Origin: Candidatus Nanopelagicales bacterium
GTDB taxonomy: Bacteria; Actinomycetota; Actinomycetes; S36-B12
Reading direction: 5' to 3'
Length of the DNA: 64,000 nt
Assembly: GCA_018609125.1 (NCBI GenBank)
Contig: JABAYF010000010.1
Location: 1-64,000, forward strand
In this document: positions 27,025 to 35,009 of the stretch, one piece after another
Numbering within the stretch: position 1 is the stretch's first letter
Layout of the letters: the number at the start of each line of letters is the position of its first letter
The notes under the pieces: model-generated
Told to the model about the DNA's origin: nothing
Databases searched by the model: none
The model's input: the letters and a program-made list of their open reading frames with translations, nothing else
Position numbers and translations under genes: made by a program

Positions 27025-27553
27025 CGCTTGCGTCCCGTTCGGCCAGTTCGTGTTCGGCCGAGTCGCTTTCCGGGATCGCCGGAAAGACCCAGCGTCGATA
27101 TGACCAGAATCGAAACAAGGTACCAAGCCCAAGCCCCACCACATTGGCGCTGATGTTGTCAGCCAGTGCGCCGGTGAGCCCGAGTGCATAGTGGGAGAAC
27201 CACAAGCAAGCCAACGCGATCATTAGGGCAACACCATTGAGCAGGAAGAACATCAGGTATTCGCGCCCCATGTTGGTGCGGCCGCGATGTCGAAAGGTCC
27301 AGTAACGGTTCCCGAAGTAGGCCACCGTCGTAGCGGCAACAACGCTAATGACTTTTGCGCTGAGTGGACGGTCATAAAACCAAGCGTCGGGGCCACCGCC
27401 GAAACGCAGCAGGTTGAACAGACCAATGTCGACGATGAAGGCGACAAGGCCCACCATCCCGAATTTGGCGATTTCCCGGTAGAGCGAACTCACTGTGCCC
27501 GTGATCAACACGTGAACGCGTTGGAAGACAGACGCAGGCGCGGGAGCGGACAC
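27014..27553 (-). CDS. GtrA-family membrane protein
   Basis: 179 aa with four membrane helices. Motifs FGMVGLVAFIVDIGLFNLLRF (first helix), VAATTVAYFGNRYWTFRHRGR (second helix and loop) and the C-terminal LGTLFRFWSYRRWVFP are typical of GtrA/DPMS1-like proteins, thought to flip polyprenyl-linked sugars or assist cell-wall glycosylation. The start GTG 27553 lies 6 nt after TACTAT (27560-27565, minus). Neighbouring envelope genes (UDP-glucose dehydrogenase, GT2, LCP) are consistent with a surface-glycan role. Confidence 0.88.
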   Translation of the reverse strand: MSAPAPASVFQRVHVLITGTVSSLYREIAKFGMVGLVAFIVDIGLFNLLRFGGGPDAWFYDRPLSAKVISVVAATTVAYFGNRYWTFRHRGRTNMGREYLMFFLLNGVALMIALACLWFSHYALGLTGALADNISANVVGLGLGTLFRFWSYRRWVFPAIPESDSAEHELAERDASAPI

Positions 27554-27565
27554 GTACGAATAGTA
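27554..27565 (-). promoter_or_regulatory. -10 hexamer TACTAT for leaderless gtrA
   Basis: Minus-strand TACTAT (27565-27560) followed by 6 nt and GTG 27553. No ribosome binding site is seen. Confidence 0.5.
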
Positions 27566-27608
27566 CCTGTTTGTCCGTGTGGTTGATTCATCAAAGCGGG
27601 GTCAACCC

Positions 27609-27620
27609 TAGGATTGGCCG
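27609..27620 (+). promoter_or_regulatory. -10 hexamer TAGGAT for leaderless purK
   Basis: TAGGAT (27609-27614), 6 nt, then GTG 27621. No ribosome binding site is seen. Confidence 0.5.
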
Positions 27621-28787
27621 GTGACGACCCGCATTCCCGGTTTAGCCGTGGGCATGGTTGGTGGCGGCCAGTTGGCGCGCATGAGCGCCGGACCGGCAAC
27701 AGCGCTGGGCATTGACTTCGCGGTCCTGGCTGCGAGTGCGCATGATTGTGCCGCTGCGGTGGTTCGCCATACTTTGATCGGCGCCCACGATGACCCGCGA
27801 GCTCTGGCTGCTCTCGCCGAGGGTGGCCGGGTAGTGACCTTCGACCACGAACATGTGCCCACGGACTATCTCCGCGAGTTACAACAGGCAGGCGTGCTGG
27901 TTCGCCCGGGTCCGGACGCACTCGCTCATGCTCAGGACAAGGCCTTGATGCGGCGGGCGATAACCGATCTTGGGCTGCCATCGCCGGCCTGGGCAGTAGT
28001 AGGTCAGCCACACGAGGTTGCCGCGTTCGGTGACGAGCATGGTTGGCCGGTTGTGCTGAAGGTGTCCAGGGGCGGCTATGACGGGCGTGGTGTGTGGATG
28101 GTGGAGTCTGTCGCCAACGCCGAATCGGTGATGGCTGACGTGTCACCGATTCCGGGAGCGGTGTGGTTGGTCGAGGAGTTCTTGCGCTTCGATTGTGAAA
28201 TTGCTGCGCAGGTGGCCAGGTCCCCGCAGGGTCAGGCCGTGGCCTACCCCGTGGTGCAGACGCGACAGATTGCCGGGATGTGCGCAGAGGTGATCGCTCC
28301 CGCGCCAGATCTCAGCGATGACCAAGCTATTGCCGCGGTTGAGATGGCACTGATCATTGCCCGAGAACTCAATGTGATCGGCATGTTGGCCGTGGAGATG
28401 TTCGTAGTTGACGGTGCCCTGTTCATTAATGAACTAGCCATGCGGCCGCATAACTCCGGGCACTGGAGCATTGACGGTGCGCGCACCAGCCAGTTTGAAA
28501 ATCACCTGCGTGCCGTGTTGGACCTGCCGCTGGGTGATCCGCGCATGACCGCCTCACACGCGGTCATGGTGAATGTGGTCGGACCGCCTCAGCCGGTGCC
28601 ACCTCTCCAGGATGCTTTTCGCCATGTCCTGGCACGTGACCCCGGGTTGCGTATTCATCTCTACGGCAAAGAGATCCGACCGGCCCGCAAACTCGGTCAC
28701 GTCACCGTGGTTGGCCAGGATCTGCCAGAGTTGCTCCATCGGGCACATCACGCCGCGGACTACATGATGGGAATTGTCGATGAGTAA
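27621..28787 (+). CDS. purK: N5-carboxyaminoimidazole ribonucleotide synthase
   Basis: 388 aa ATP-grasp enzyme of purine synthesis that carboxylates AIR with bicarbonate. Motifs: [12 protein letters not shown] at the N-terminus, [18 protein letters not shown] (ATP-grasp loop), [17 protein letters not shown], and [35 protein letters not shown], the PurK signature with metal ligands. GTG 27621 is the start, supported by the -10 just upstream. purE overlaps its stop by 8 bp. Confidence 0.96.
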   Translation: MTTRIPGLAVGMVGGGQLARMSAGPATALGIDFAVLAASAHDCAAAVVRHTLIGAHDDPRALAALAEGGRVVTFDHEHVPTDYLRELQQAGVLVRPGPDALAHAQDKALMRRAITDLGLPSPAWAVVGQPHEVAAFGDEHGWPVVLKVSRGGYDGRGVWMVESVANAESVMADVSPIPGAVWLVEEFLRFDCEIAAQVARSPQGQAVAYPVVQTRQIAGMCAEVIAPAPDLSDDQAIAAVEMALIIARELNVIGMLAVEMFVVDGALFINELAMRPHNSGHWSIDGARTSQFENHLRAVLDLPLGDPRMTASHAVMVNVVGPPQPVPPLQDAFRHVLARDPGLRIHLYGKEIRPARKLGHVTVVGQDLPELLHRAHHAADYMMGIVDE

Positions 28788-29307
28788 CACTGTGGGGCCG
28801 GCACCTACCAGTGATGTGTCCGCTCGCGTCGGGATCATCATGGGCAGTGACTCTGATTGGCCGGTGATGGCCGAGGCCGCGGCAGCATGCGACGAACTAG
28901 GCATCGGTGTGTCAACCGATGTTGTATCGGCACATCGGATGCCCGAAGAGATGATGGAGTACGCCCAAACAGCCCGCGCCCGTGGCCTCGAGGTCATTAT
29001 TGCCGGAGCCGGTGGTGCGGCTCATCTGCCAGGCATGGTGGCTGCGATGACGACCCTTCCGGTGATTGGTGTTCCAGTGCCGCTGCCACCCCTTGATGGA
29101 ATGGATTCACTGCTATCTATCGTGCAGATGCCCACCGGTGTTCCGGTGGCCACGGTCGCCATCGGGAATGCCCGCAATGCTGGTCTGTTGGCGGGGCGAA
29201 TTCTTGGTATCGCAGACCAAGACGTAGCCAAGCGGCTGGAAAAACTGCGTGACGAGATGAATCGGGCTGCTCAAGCCAAAGGAGAACGCGTACGTTCGCG
29301 TGAGTGA
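28780..29307 (+). CDS. purE: N5-carboxyaminoimidazole ribonucleotide mutase
   Basis: 175 aa class I PurE, next step after Pur[14 protein letters not shown] is the N-terminal signature, [13 protein letters not shown] carries the catalytic His, and [25 protein letters not shown] and [30 protein letters not shown] complete the fold. ATG 28780 overlaps the purK stop (ATGAGTAA), so the two are translationally coupled. Confidence 0.96.
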   Translation: MSNTVGPAPTSDVSARVGIIMGSDSDWPVMAEAAAACDELGIGVSTDVVSAHRMPEEMMEYAQTARARGLEVIIAGAGGAAHLPGMVAAMTTLPVIGVPVPLPPLDGMDSLLSIVQMPTGVPVATVAIGNARNAGLLAGRILGIADQDVAKRLEKLRDEMNRAAQAKGERVRSRE

Positions 29308-29332
29308 GTCTGTGTGATGTTGGTCTTTGCCA

Positions 29333-29842
29333 TCACGATTCCTTGCGTAGTTCCTCAATGCGGCGGCGAAGTGCCAGGCGGCTCTCTCTCCGCAACTGCG
29401 CCTCTCTAAACCGGCGCTGCTCGTCGGGGGTTTGCGCATGCACCGGATTTACCTTCATCGGCCGCCCATCGGCATCAATGGCAACAAAAACAAGGTAGGC
29501 GCTGCCCACGTGAATGTGATCGACGCTGCCACTTCGCTGCGCCTCCACGCGAACACCGACCTCCAGTGAGGTGTTGCCTGTCCAATTAACCGAAGCCTTT
29601 GTAATCAAGATATCGCTCAGGCGCACCGGCTCGAGGAAAGCCATCTCGTCCATGAAGGCGGTAACGGCAGGGCCACCACAGTGCCGGGCGGCGCAGGTGC
29701 CTCCGGTGGTGTCAACGGCGCGCAAGATAACTCCACCGTGGACGTTTCCCAGATTGTTAGCGTCCATGACCTCCATGACTCTTGCGAGGGTCACCTGGGA
29801 ATCGGCCACGTTGTGGGCGCCGTTGCGGTTAGGGGAAGTCAT
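29333..29842 (-). CDS. Hotdog-fold acyl-CoA thioesterase
   Basis: 169 aa from ATG 29842; a longer open frame upstream is not supported. Single hotdog domain of the YciA/BFIT-like class: NLGNVHGGVILRAVDTTGGTCAARHCGG (N-terminal helix with the Asp region), VTAFMDEMAFLEPVRLSDILITKASVNWTGNTSLEVGVRVEAQ and SAYLVFVAIDADGRP. The C-terminus is a charged Arg/Glu helix of about 30 residues. It hydrolyses acyl-CoAs of unknown chain length. TAGGCT (29850-29855, minus) 7 nt before the ATG fixes the start. Divergent from the UDP-glucose dehydrogenase gene. Confidence 0.88.
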   Translation of the reverse strand: MTSPNRNGAHNVADSQVTLARVMEVMDANNLGNVHGGVILRAVDTTGGTCAARHCGGPAVTAFMDEMAFLEPVRLSDILITKASVNWTGNTSLEVGVRVEAQRSGSVDHIHVGSAYLVFVAIDADGRPMKVNPVHAQTPDEQRRFREAQLRRESRLALRRRIEELRKES

Positions 29843-29855
29843 AGCGTTGAGCCTA
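29843..29855 (-). promoter_or_regulatory. -10 hexamer TAGGCT for the thioesterase gene
   Basis: Minus-strand TAGGCT (29855-29850), 7 nt, ATG 29842. No ribosome binding site is seen. Confidence 0.5.
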
Positions 29856-29872
29856 CTGATCAGCATCGGTAC

Positions 29873-29884
29873 TACCCTGCACAC
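29873..29884 (+). promoter_or_regulatory. -10 hexamer TACCCT for leaderless UDP-glucose dehydrogenase
   Basis: TACCCT (29873-29878), 6 nt, ATG 29885. No ribosome binding site is seen. Confidence 0.5.
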
Positions 29885-31201
29885 ATGCGATTGAGCGTTA
29901 TCGGCACCGGCTACCTGGGTGCAACCCACGCCGCCTGCATGGCGAGTCTGGGTCATGAAGTGATCGGCGTGGATACCGATGCGCAGAAGGTAACGATGTT
30001 GAACTCCGGGGTCGTGCCCTTTTTTGAACCCGGTCTGCCAGAGGTGCTGCAGGAACAGCTCGCATCCGGGCGGCTGCGTTTTGACACCGACTTTGCTGGG
30101 GTCGCTGATGCTGATGTGCACTTCATTTGCGTGGGTACCCCGCAAAAGCCCAGTGCGTACGGGGCCGATCTCACCCAGGTGTGGGCTGCCACCGATGCTC
30201 TCGCCGCGCAGTTGTCCCGGCCAACTCTCGTGGTGGGAAAGTCAACAGTGCCGGTCGGCACTGCCGATGCGATGCTGCATCGGCTACGCCAAAATGCGCC
30301 GGCCGGTGCTGGAATCGACCTGGCGTGGAATCCTGAATTTTTACGCGAGGGTCATGCTGTGCAAGACACTCTCGCACCCGATCGGTTGGTGGTGGGCCTG
30401 ACTCGCCCCGAAGATGAGGCGACACTGCGTAGGGTCTACGCCGATCTGCTCGACCGAGATGTGCCATGGCTGACCACGGACTTGGCAACAGCAGAGTTGG
30501 TCAAGGTGTCGGCAAATGCATTCTTGGCCACCAAGATTTCGTTTATCAACGCGATGGCCGAGGTATGTGAGGCGACCGGAGCCGATGTGGTGACGCTGTC
30601 CACCGCACTGGGTATGGATCCTCGTATTGGAAACCAGTTTCTCAAGGCGGGGCTCGGTTTCGGCGGTGGATGTTTGCCCAAGGACATTCGTGCGTTCATG
30701 GCACGAGCGGGTGAACTCGGGGTTGACCAAGCGCTCACTTTCTTACGCGAGGTAGATGAGATTAACCTGCGCCGACGCTCGCGAGCGGTCGATTTAGCCC
30801 GTGAGGCTGTGGGTGGCAGTTTCGTTGATCAACAGGTGGCGGTGTGGGGTGCTGCCTTTAAACCCAACAGTGATGACGTGCGCGACTCTCCCGCCCTTGA
30901 CGTCGCCGCAGCGATCTATACCGAGGGTGCTGAGGTAACGGTTCACGATCCGCAAGCGATGGGCAATGCCAAGAAGTCATTCCCTCACTTGTTCTATGCG
31001 AGTTCGGCCATCGAGGCAGTCCAGGGCGCTGATGTGCTGTTACTGCTGACTGAATGGCCGGAGTACCAGGATGTCGATCCCCATGTTGCGGGAGACTTGA
31101 TGCGGAAACTGCAGGTTATTGACGCGCGCAATGCGTTAGATCCGCACAGTTGGCGCTCAGCTGGGTTTCGGTACCGAGGGCTTGGCCGTCCGTTGGCTTG
31201 A
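29885..31201 (+). CDS. ugd: UDP-glucose 6-dehydrogenase
   Basis: 438 aa NAD-dependent enzyme making UDP-glucuronate for surface polysaccharide. N-terminal Rossmann motif LSVIGTGYLGATHAACMASLGHEVIGVD; substrate-binding NPEFLREGHAVQDTLAPDRLVVG; catalytic Cys in GLGFGGGCLPKDIRAF; C-terminal NAD domain with AVWGAAFKPNSDDVRDSPALDVA. Full family length. A frame continuing upstream to 29681 is antisense to the thioesterase gene and is not coding. GDP-mannose dehydrogenase is a less likely alternative. The neighbouring GT2 and methyltransferase-like genes suggest a shared glycan pathway. Confidence 0.94.
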   Translation: MRLSVIGTGYLGATHAACMASLGHEVIGVDTDAQKVTMLNSGVVPFFEPGLPEVLQEQLASGRLRFDTDFAGVADADVHFICVGTPQKPSAYGADLTQVWAATDALAAQLSRPTLVVGKSTVPVGTADAMLHRLRQNAPAGAGIDLAWNPEFLREGHAVQDTLAPDRLVVGLTRPEDEATLRRVYADLLDRDVPWLTTDLATAELVKVSANAFLATKISFINAMAEVCEATGADVVTLSTALGMDPRIGNQFLKAGLGFGGGCLPKDIRAFMARAGELGVDQALTFLREVDEINLRRRSRAVDLAREAVGGSFVDQQVAVWGAAFKPNSDDVRDSPALDVAAAIYTEGAEVTVHDPQAMGNAKKSFPHLFYASSAIEAVQGADVLLLLTEWPEYQDVDPHVAGDLMRKLQVIDARNALDPHSWRSAGFRYRGLGRPLA

Positions 31202-31216
31202 GGGGAGTTCGGGGTC

Positions 31217-32248
31217 CTAGGCCCCGCGCAAAAAACCTGCCCCCCAGGCGCCGTGCATGGTGGCGAGCACGATCGGTAAACGGTGGCGGACCGCAGGCGA
31301 AAGATGTCGGCCGATGATGAGGCTGGCCGCAATATTGCCCGACGCGTAGCCCAGCGGAACCAGCGATGCCACACCAGCGATCCGCGGATGACCGCTTGCG
31401 GCCGCGGCTATGGTGATCGCGGAGGCGACAGTGACCGCCAACACCGTGGCCGGTGGTGCGAGGTAGCGAGGTGACACCGTTTCTGGGTGCCGTCGTGTTA
31501 CTTCACGGCGCCAGCGACCGTACTGCCAGTACTGGCGAGCCAGGCTGTTGATGGAACCTCGCGGCCGATAGGTGACCTCTAGATCGGGGGTAAACCAGAT
31601 CAATCCACCCTGGGCGCGAATGCGATGGTTGAGTTCCCAGTCCTGAGCTCGGACCATTGTTTCGTCGAATCCGCCAGCTTTCTCGATCGCTGAGCGTTGA
31701 AAAACGCCGAGGTACACGGTGAGTGCTGGCCCAGCCTGTCCACCGATATGGAATGCTGCACCGCCCACGCCAAACCAGGAGCGCATCGCGGCGGCTACCG
31801 CCTGTTCGAAGTCGGTTTCGCCCTCGGCGGCCATCACTCCGCCCACGTTGGCTGCCTTTGTTTCATATAGCGCTCGCCAGGCGACGGCCAGATAGTTCTG
31901 CGGTATGAGTGCGTGGCCGTCCACACGGGCGATGACGGAGAATCGGGCGTTGCGGATGGCGGCATTGAGCCCGGCTGCGGTACGCCCGGTGGGGTTGGCA
32001 ACGAGGGTCACTCGGGCATCAGCAGCGGCGATCTCAGCCGCCAGGGCACTGGTGCCATCCGTGGAGGGCCCCAGTGCTAGGACCACCTGGAGTGGGCCGC
32101 CGTAGGTGCTGCTGAGCACCCGGTCCACGACGGTGCGCAGGTAGCGCTGCTCATTGAGTACCGGGATCACCACAGAAATCCCGGGCGGAGCACAGGGTTC
32201 GGGCAGGTCGGTTCGACCGGCGTCATCGGCAGTTTCGAACTGGGTCAC
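31217..32248 (-). CDS. Family 2 glycosyltransferase (ExoA-like)
   Basis: 343 aa. N-terminal GT-A domain: SVVIPVLNEQRYLRTVVDRVL, then LALGPSTDGTSALAAEIA, NAAIRNARFSVIARVDGHALIPQNY (Asp-x-His in place of the usual DxD) and GFDETMVRAQDWELNHRIRAQGG, with the acceptor-binding ED/QDW-like motif. Two or three C-terminal hydrophobic helices (about residues 255-320) anchor it in the membrane. It resembles succinoglycan-type glycosyltransferases. GTG 32248 diverges from the methyltransferase-like gene; TACCCT lies 8 nt upstream on the minus strand (32262-32257). Confidence 0.88.
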   Translation of the reverse strand: MTQFETADDAGRTDLPEPCAPPGISVVIPVLNEQRYLRTVVDRVLSSTYGGPLQVVLALGPSTDGTSALAAEIAAADARVTLVANPTGRTAAGLNAAIRNARFSVIARVDGHALIPQNYLAVAWRALYETKAANVGGVMAAEGETDFEQAVAAAMRSWFGVGGAAFHIGGQAGPALTVYLGVFQRSAIEKAGGFDETMVRAQDWELNHRIRAQGGLIWFTPDLEVTYRPRGSINSLARQYWQYGRWRREVTRRHPETVSPRYLAPPATVLAVTVASAITIAAAASGHPRIAGVASLVPLGYASGNIAASLIIGRHLSPAVRHRLPIVLATMHGAWGAGFLRGA

Positions 32249-32256
32249 GACAAGTC

Positions 32257-32266
32257 AGGGTAGCCT
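32257..32266. promoter_or_regulatory. Overlapping divergent -10 elements for GT2 and methyltransferase-like genes
   Basis: AGGGTAGCCT holds TACCCT on the minus strand (32262-32257, 8 nt before GTG 32248) and TAGCCT on the plus strand (32261-32266, 6 nt before GTG 32273). The two boxes share two base pairs. Confidence 0.45.
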
Positions 32267-32272
32267 CCACGC

Positions 32273-33310
32273 GTGAGATCTCGTTTAGGCCTCGTTTCTG
32301 GCCTGGTTGCTGGTGGCTTGCTCGGGGCAGTTATCGGCCTCGGGGTGAGCGTCGAAACATCACGCCCACCGATGGTGATCGCTGCCGCTCTCCTCGGTGC
32401 CCTGGTGCTGGGCGCCCTCGGCCAAATCGCCCAGTGGGTCCGGGCAGCAGCGGGAAGCACGCGACGCCTGGAATACGCCCACGCGCGAGCAGTAGACGCC
32501 CAGGGTCAGCATCGGCGGCGACTTGACGAAGTCCACAACCGGCTAGGGCGCACCGATCGTGACCTGACCAAGAGACTCGATACCGTGACCGAACAGGTCA
32601 CCCGTCTCGGCGAGCATGTCAGCCATCAGCCAGCCGACATCGGGCGCCAGACTCGTCAAATCGTGGATGACCAGGTGGCCCTACTGCAGGCTCATTCACA
32701 ATTGCAGCGGCTGGTGTCGATGAATCAGGTGATGCCGCGCCCGGGCACCTGGGCTGCTTCGGAGGACCTGCTGTTGTATCTGGTCGGCCACGTCCTACGT
32801 GAACAGCCAGCATTGATTGTTGATCTTGGGAGCGGGCAATCCAGTGTGTGGATGGCGGCTGCGCTGCGTCAGTCAGGTTCGAACGGGCGCGTGGTTGCCA
32901 TTGATCATGACCTGAACTATGCAGAGCAAACGCGCGAACTCGCCGCGGCACATGGCCTTAGTCGTTGGCTGGATGTGCGGGTAGCCCCGTTGCAGGAGAC
33001 ACAGATTGAGGGTCAGACCTACACCTGGTACGACCGGTCGCTCATGACTGATCTGCACAACATCGGGCTGCTCAGCGTTGATGGCCCACCCGGTCAGGGT
33101 GGCAAGAATGCGCGTTGGCCAGCCCTCCCGCTGCTTCAAGCGCAGATGGCCACCGATGGCGTGGTTGTGATGGACGACATGGTGCGCAATGACGAACAGG
33201 CCATCGTGGCCGACTGGCTCACCCGTTTTCCCCAGTGGCAGGTCACGAACCTGCATTTTGAAAAGGGAGCAGCGGCCTTGCGCCGAGTAGATTCAGGCCG
33301 CGCGAGTTAG
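32273..33310 (+). CDS. Membrane-anchored SAM-methyltransferase-like protein with coiled coil
   Basis: 345 aa. Two hydrophobic helices at the N-terminus (about residues 7-24 and 34-52) are followed by about 90 residues of charged heptad-like sequence (RRRLDEVHNRLGRTDRDLTK onward), then a class I methyltransferase-like domain from about residue 160. Motif I is LIVDLGSGQSSVWMAAAL, the acidic end of strand 2 is VVAIDHD, and LLSVDGPPG and GVVVMDDM follow, as in Methyltransf_24 proteins. No substrate can be named. Polar-tethered methyltransferases of this kind often modify surface glycans. Probably leaderless (TAGCCT, 6 nt). Its last codons overlap the stop of the convergent LCP gene. Confidence 0.82.
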   Translation: MRSRLGLVSGLVAGGLLGAVIGLGVSVETSRPPMVIAAALLGALVLGALGQIAQWVRAAAGSTRRLEYAHARAVDAQGQHRRRLDEVHNRLGRTDRDLTKRLDTVTEQVTRLGEHVSHQPADIGRQTRQIVDDQVALLQAHSQLQRLVSMNQVMPRPGTWAASEDLLLYLVGHVLREQPALIVDLGSGQSSVWMAAALRQSGSNGRVVAIDHDLNYAEQTRELAAAHGLSRWLDVRVAPLQETQIEGQTYTWYDRSLMTDLHNIGLLSVDGPPGQGGKNARWPALPLLQAQMATDGVVVMDDMVRNDEQAIVADWLTRFPQWQVTNLHFEKGAAALRRVDSGRAS

Positions 33311-34800
33311 TTGCAGCGCACGGTATTCGCCGTGGTCGGATCGGTGATTTGGTCGGCCTGGTCTGCCGCTGGGGTTTCCGATGCGGTGGTATCCGACGGA
33401 TTAGAGTTCGTCGGTGGCGTGAACGGGTTAAGGCTGGAAAAGTCAGCACCGATGACGATGGTGATCGCTGATCCGTTGATATCTTCAACGGCGATTGAAC
33501 CGGGCAGTGCCGATGCCATTGCTTCACCGATGGCCTGTTGGCCGCTGGGATATCGGATCTCGGTTACGGTGTAATCGGAGCGATCGGCATCGGCAATATT
33601 GACCACCGTGAAACCCTGATCTGCCAGCACCGCGCCCAACTGACCGGCTCGACCGGCCACGCCACTGCCGTTGAGAACCGCGATGCTGATGTCTGCTGGG
33701 TTGATGAGCCCATTGGCGTCACCACCACTTTGCGCATCGGTAGATTTCTTGGTCTTGATCCATGGTTCATCGTTGGCGATGGACGCCCAGAGTGCTGCAG
33801 AGCGTTCAACATCCATCAACACATTCGCACCATCACCCCTCTCAACCCAGGGCATCGTTAAGAAGGTGATGTCTTCAGGGCGAACTCCGCGCGTGCTCAA
33901 CACGGTGTCTTGCAGGACATCGCGTTGGGCCAAGCCCGGATCAGTGGTCAGCGAGGAGGTAGCAGAATCCAGAACTGAATACAGTTTCACCGGATTAAGA
34001 AGCAGGTCAGTGTCGGTGGCCTTGCGGATCATGGAAGAAAGGAACGCCTGCTGCCGTTTGATGCGGGACAGATCGGAACCATCGCTGAGTGTTTTGCGAG
34101 CACGCACGAACGCCAATGCTTCCTCGCCGTTGACAACGCTGGTTCCGGCCGGTAGCACAAGTTTGCTCTGCGGATCGTTGACAGCTTCGGTCAGGCAAAC
34201 CTCAACGCCACCGAGTGAATCAACAACCTGCTTAAAGCCAGCGAAGTCAATGACGGCGAAGTGATCAATTTCGAGTCCGGTCATTTCCTCAACAAGCTTT
34301 TGGGTGCAACCGGGGCCGCCGATTTCGAAGGCGATGTTGAATTTGTCTTCGAAACCTCCGGCCATTTCACCGGACCCCGTGCGGGGGCATTGCGGAATGG
34401 TGACCCAGGTGTCGCGCGGAATGCTCACGGCAGTGGCGAAACTGCGATCAGCACCGACGTGGAGCAGGATCGTGGTGTCAGAACGTTCCCCGGTGTAGAT
34501 CGATGGGTCGCCGTAGCCCCCATCGTTATCGCCCTGCCGACTGTCAGAGCCCATAAGCAATATCGTCATTGGCTTGTAATTGCCGGCTTCGTCCACCACG
34601 GAGGTGTTAGGAGCGCGACCGATGACTTCGGACACGTCAACGGTGTCAATATTTTCTTGTAGATTGCCATAGACATAGTCCATGCCCGCACCGATCAATG
34701 CCGTTGATACCACCGCGAGCGCTGAAATACCCGCGATGAGTTTGGGCCAGCGTGTTGGCTGGGACGGTTCGGTGCTCGTGCTCAACGTCACATCCTCCAA
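33307..34800 (-). CDS. LytR-CpsA-Psr (LCP) family cell-wall glycopolymer ligase
   Basis: Up to 497 aa. One N-terminal membrane helix (about residues 20-42), then the extracytoplasmic LCP domain (MTILLMGSDSR, SDTTILLHVGADRSFATAVSIPRDTWV, KFNIAFEIGGPGCTQKLVEEMTGLEIDHFAVIDF, FVRARKTLSDGSDLSRIKRQQAFL) with the Arg/Asp residues that bind polyprenyl pyrophosphate. A C-terminal LytR_C domain (ISIAVLNGSGVAGRAGQLGAVLADQGFTV) and a Ser/Thr/Pro-rich tail follow. It transfers wall glycopolymers from lipid carrier to peptidoglycan. The start is unclear: TTG 34800, GTG 34791 and TTG 34785 are possible, and only 34785 has well-spaced GGAGG (8 nt). Confidence 0.93.
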   Translation of the reverse strand: MEDVTLSTSTEPSQPTRWPKLIAGISALAVVSTALIGAGMDYVYGNLQENIDTVDVSEVIGRAPNTSVVDEAGNYKPMTILLMGSDSRQGDNDGGYGDPSIYTGERSDTTILLHVGADRSFATAVSIPRDTWVTIPQCPRTGSGEMAGGFEDKFNIAFEIGGPGCTQKLVEEMTGLEIDHFAVIDFAGFKQVVDSLGGVEVCLTEAVNDPQSKLVLPAGTSVVNGEEALAFVRARKTLSDGSDLSRIKRQQAFLSSMIRKATDTDLLLNPVKLYSVLDSATSSLTTDPGLAQRDVLQDTVLSTRGVRPEDITFLTMPWVERGDGANVLMDVERSAALWASIANDEPWIKTKKSTDAQSGGDANGLINPADISIAVLNGSGVAGRAGQLGAVLADQGFTVVNIADADRSDYTVTEIRYPSGQQAIGEAMASALPGSIAVEDINGSAITIVIGADFSSLNPFTPPTNSNPSDTTASETPAADQADQITDPTTANTVRCN

Positions 34801-35009
34801 GCAGGGCCGAAGGGTCTACTTCGGCGAGACGATCGTAGGACGTTAGGAGATCGTGTGGCGTTCCCGTAGCTGCGTGTCTTCGGCCGGGCTCGTTCTGCTG
34901 AGGTTTGCTTGAAGTTTTCGCCACCCTTCCTGGGAATGTGATGGGAGTGTCGGATGTGACGCGTGAGTCGGCTTGACACGCTAGGGGAGGGGGGAGGCAC
35001 CCTCACTAC

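Noticed and set aside
29681..29884. N-terminal extension of UDP-glucose dehydrogenase
   Set aside because: Antisense to the thioesterase gene; the Rossmann motif begins at ATG 29885.
34801..35009. Riboswitch or strong promoter before the large hydrolase
   Set aside because: A TTGACA at 34973 has no -10 at a normal distance and no conserved RNA motif was recognisable; only the GGGGAGG-rich ribosome binding site is clear.
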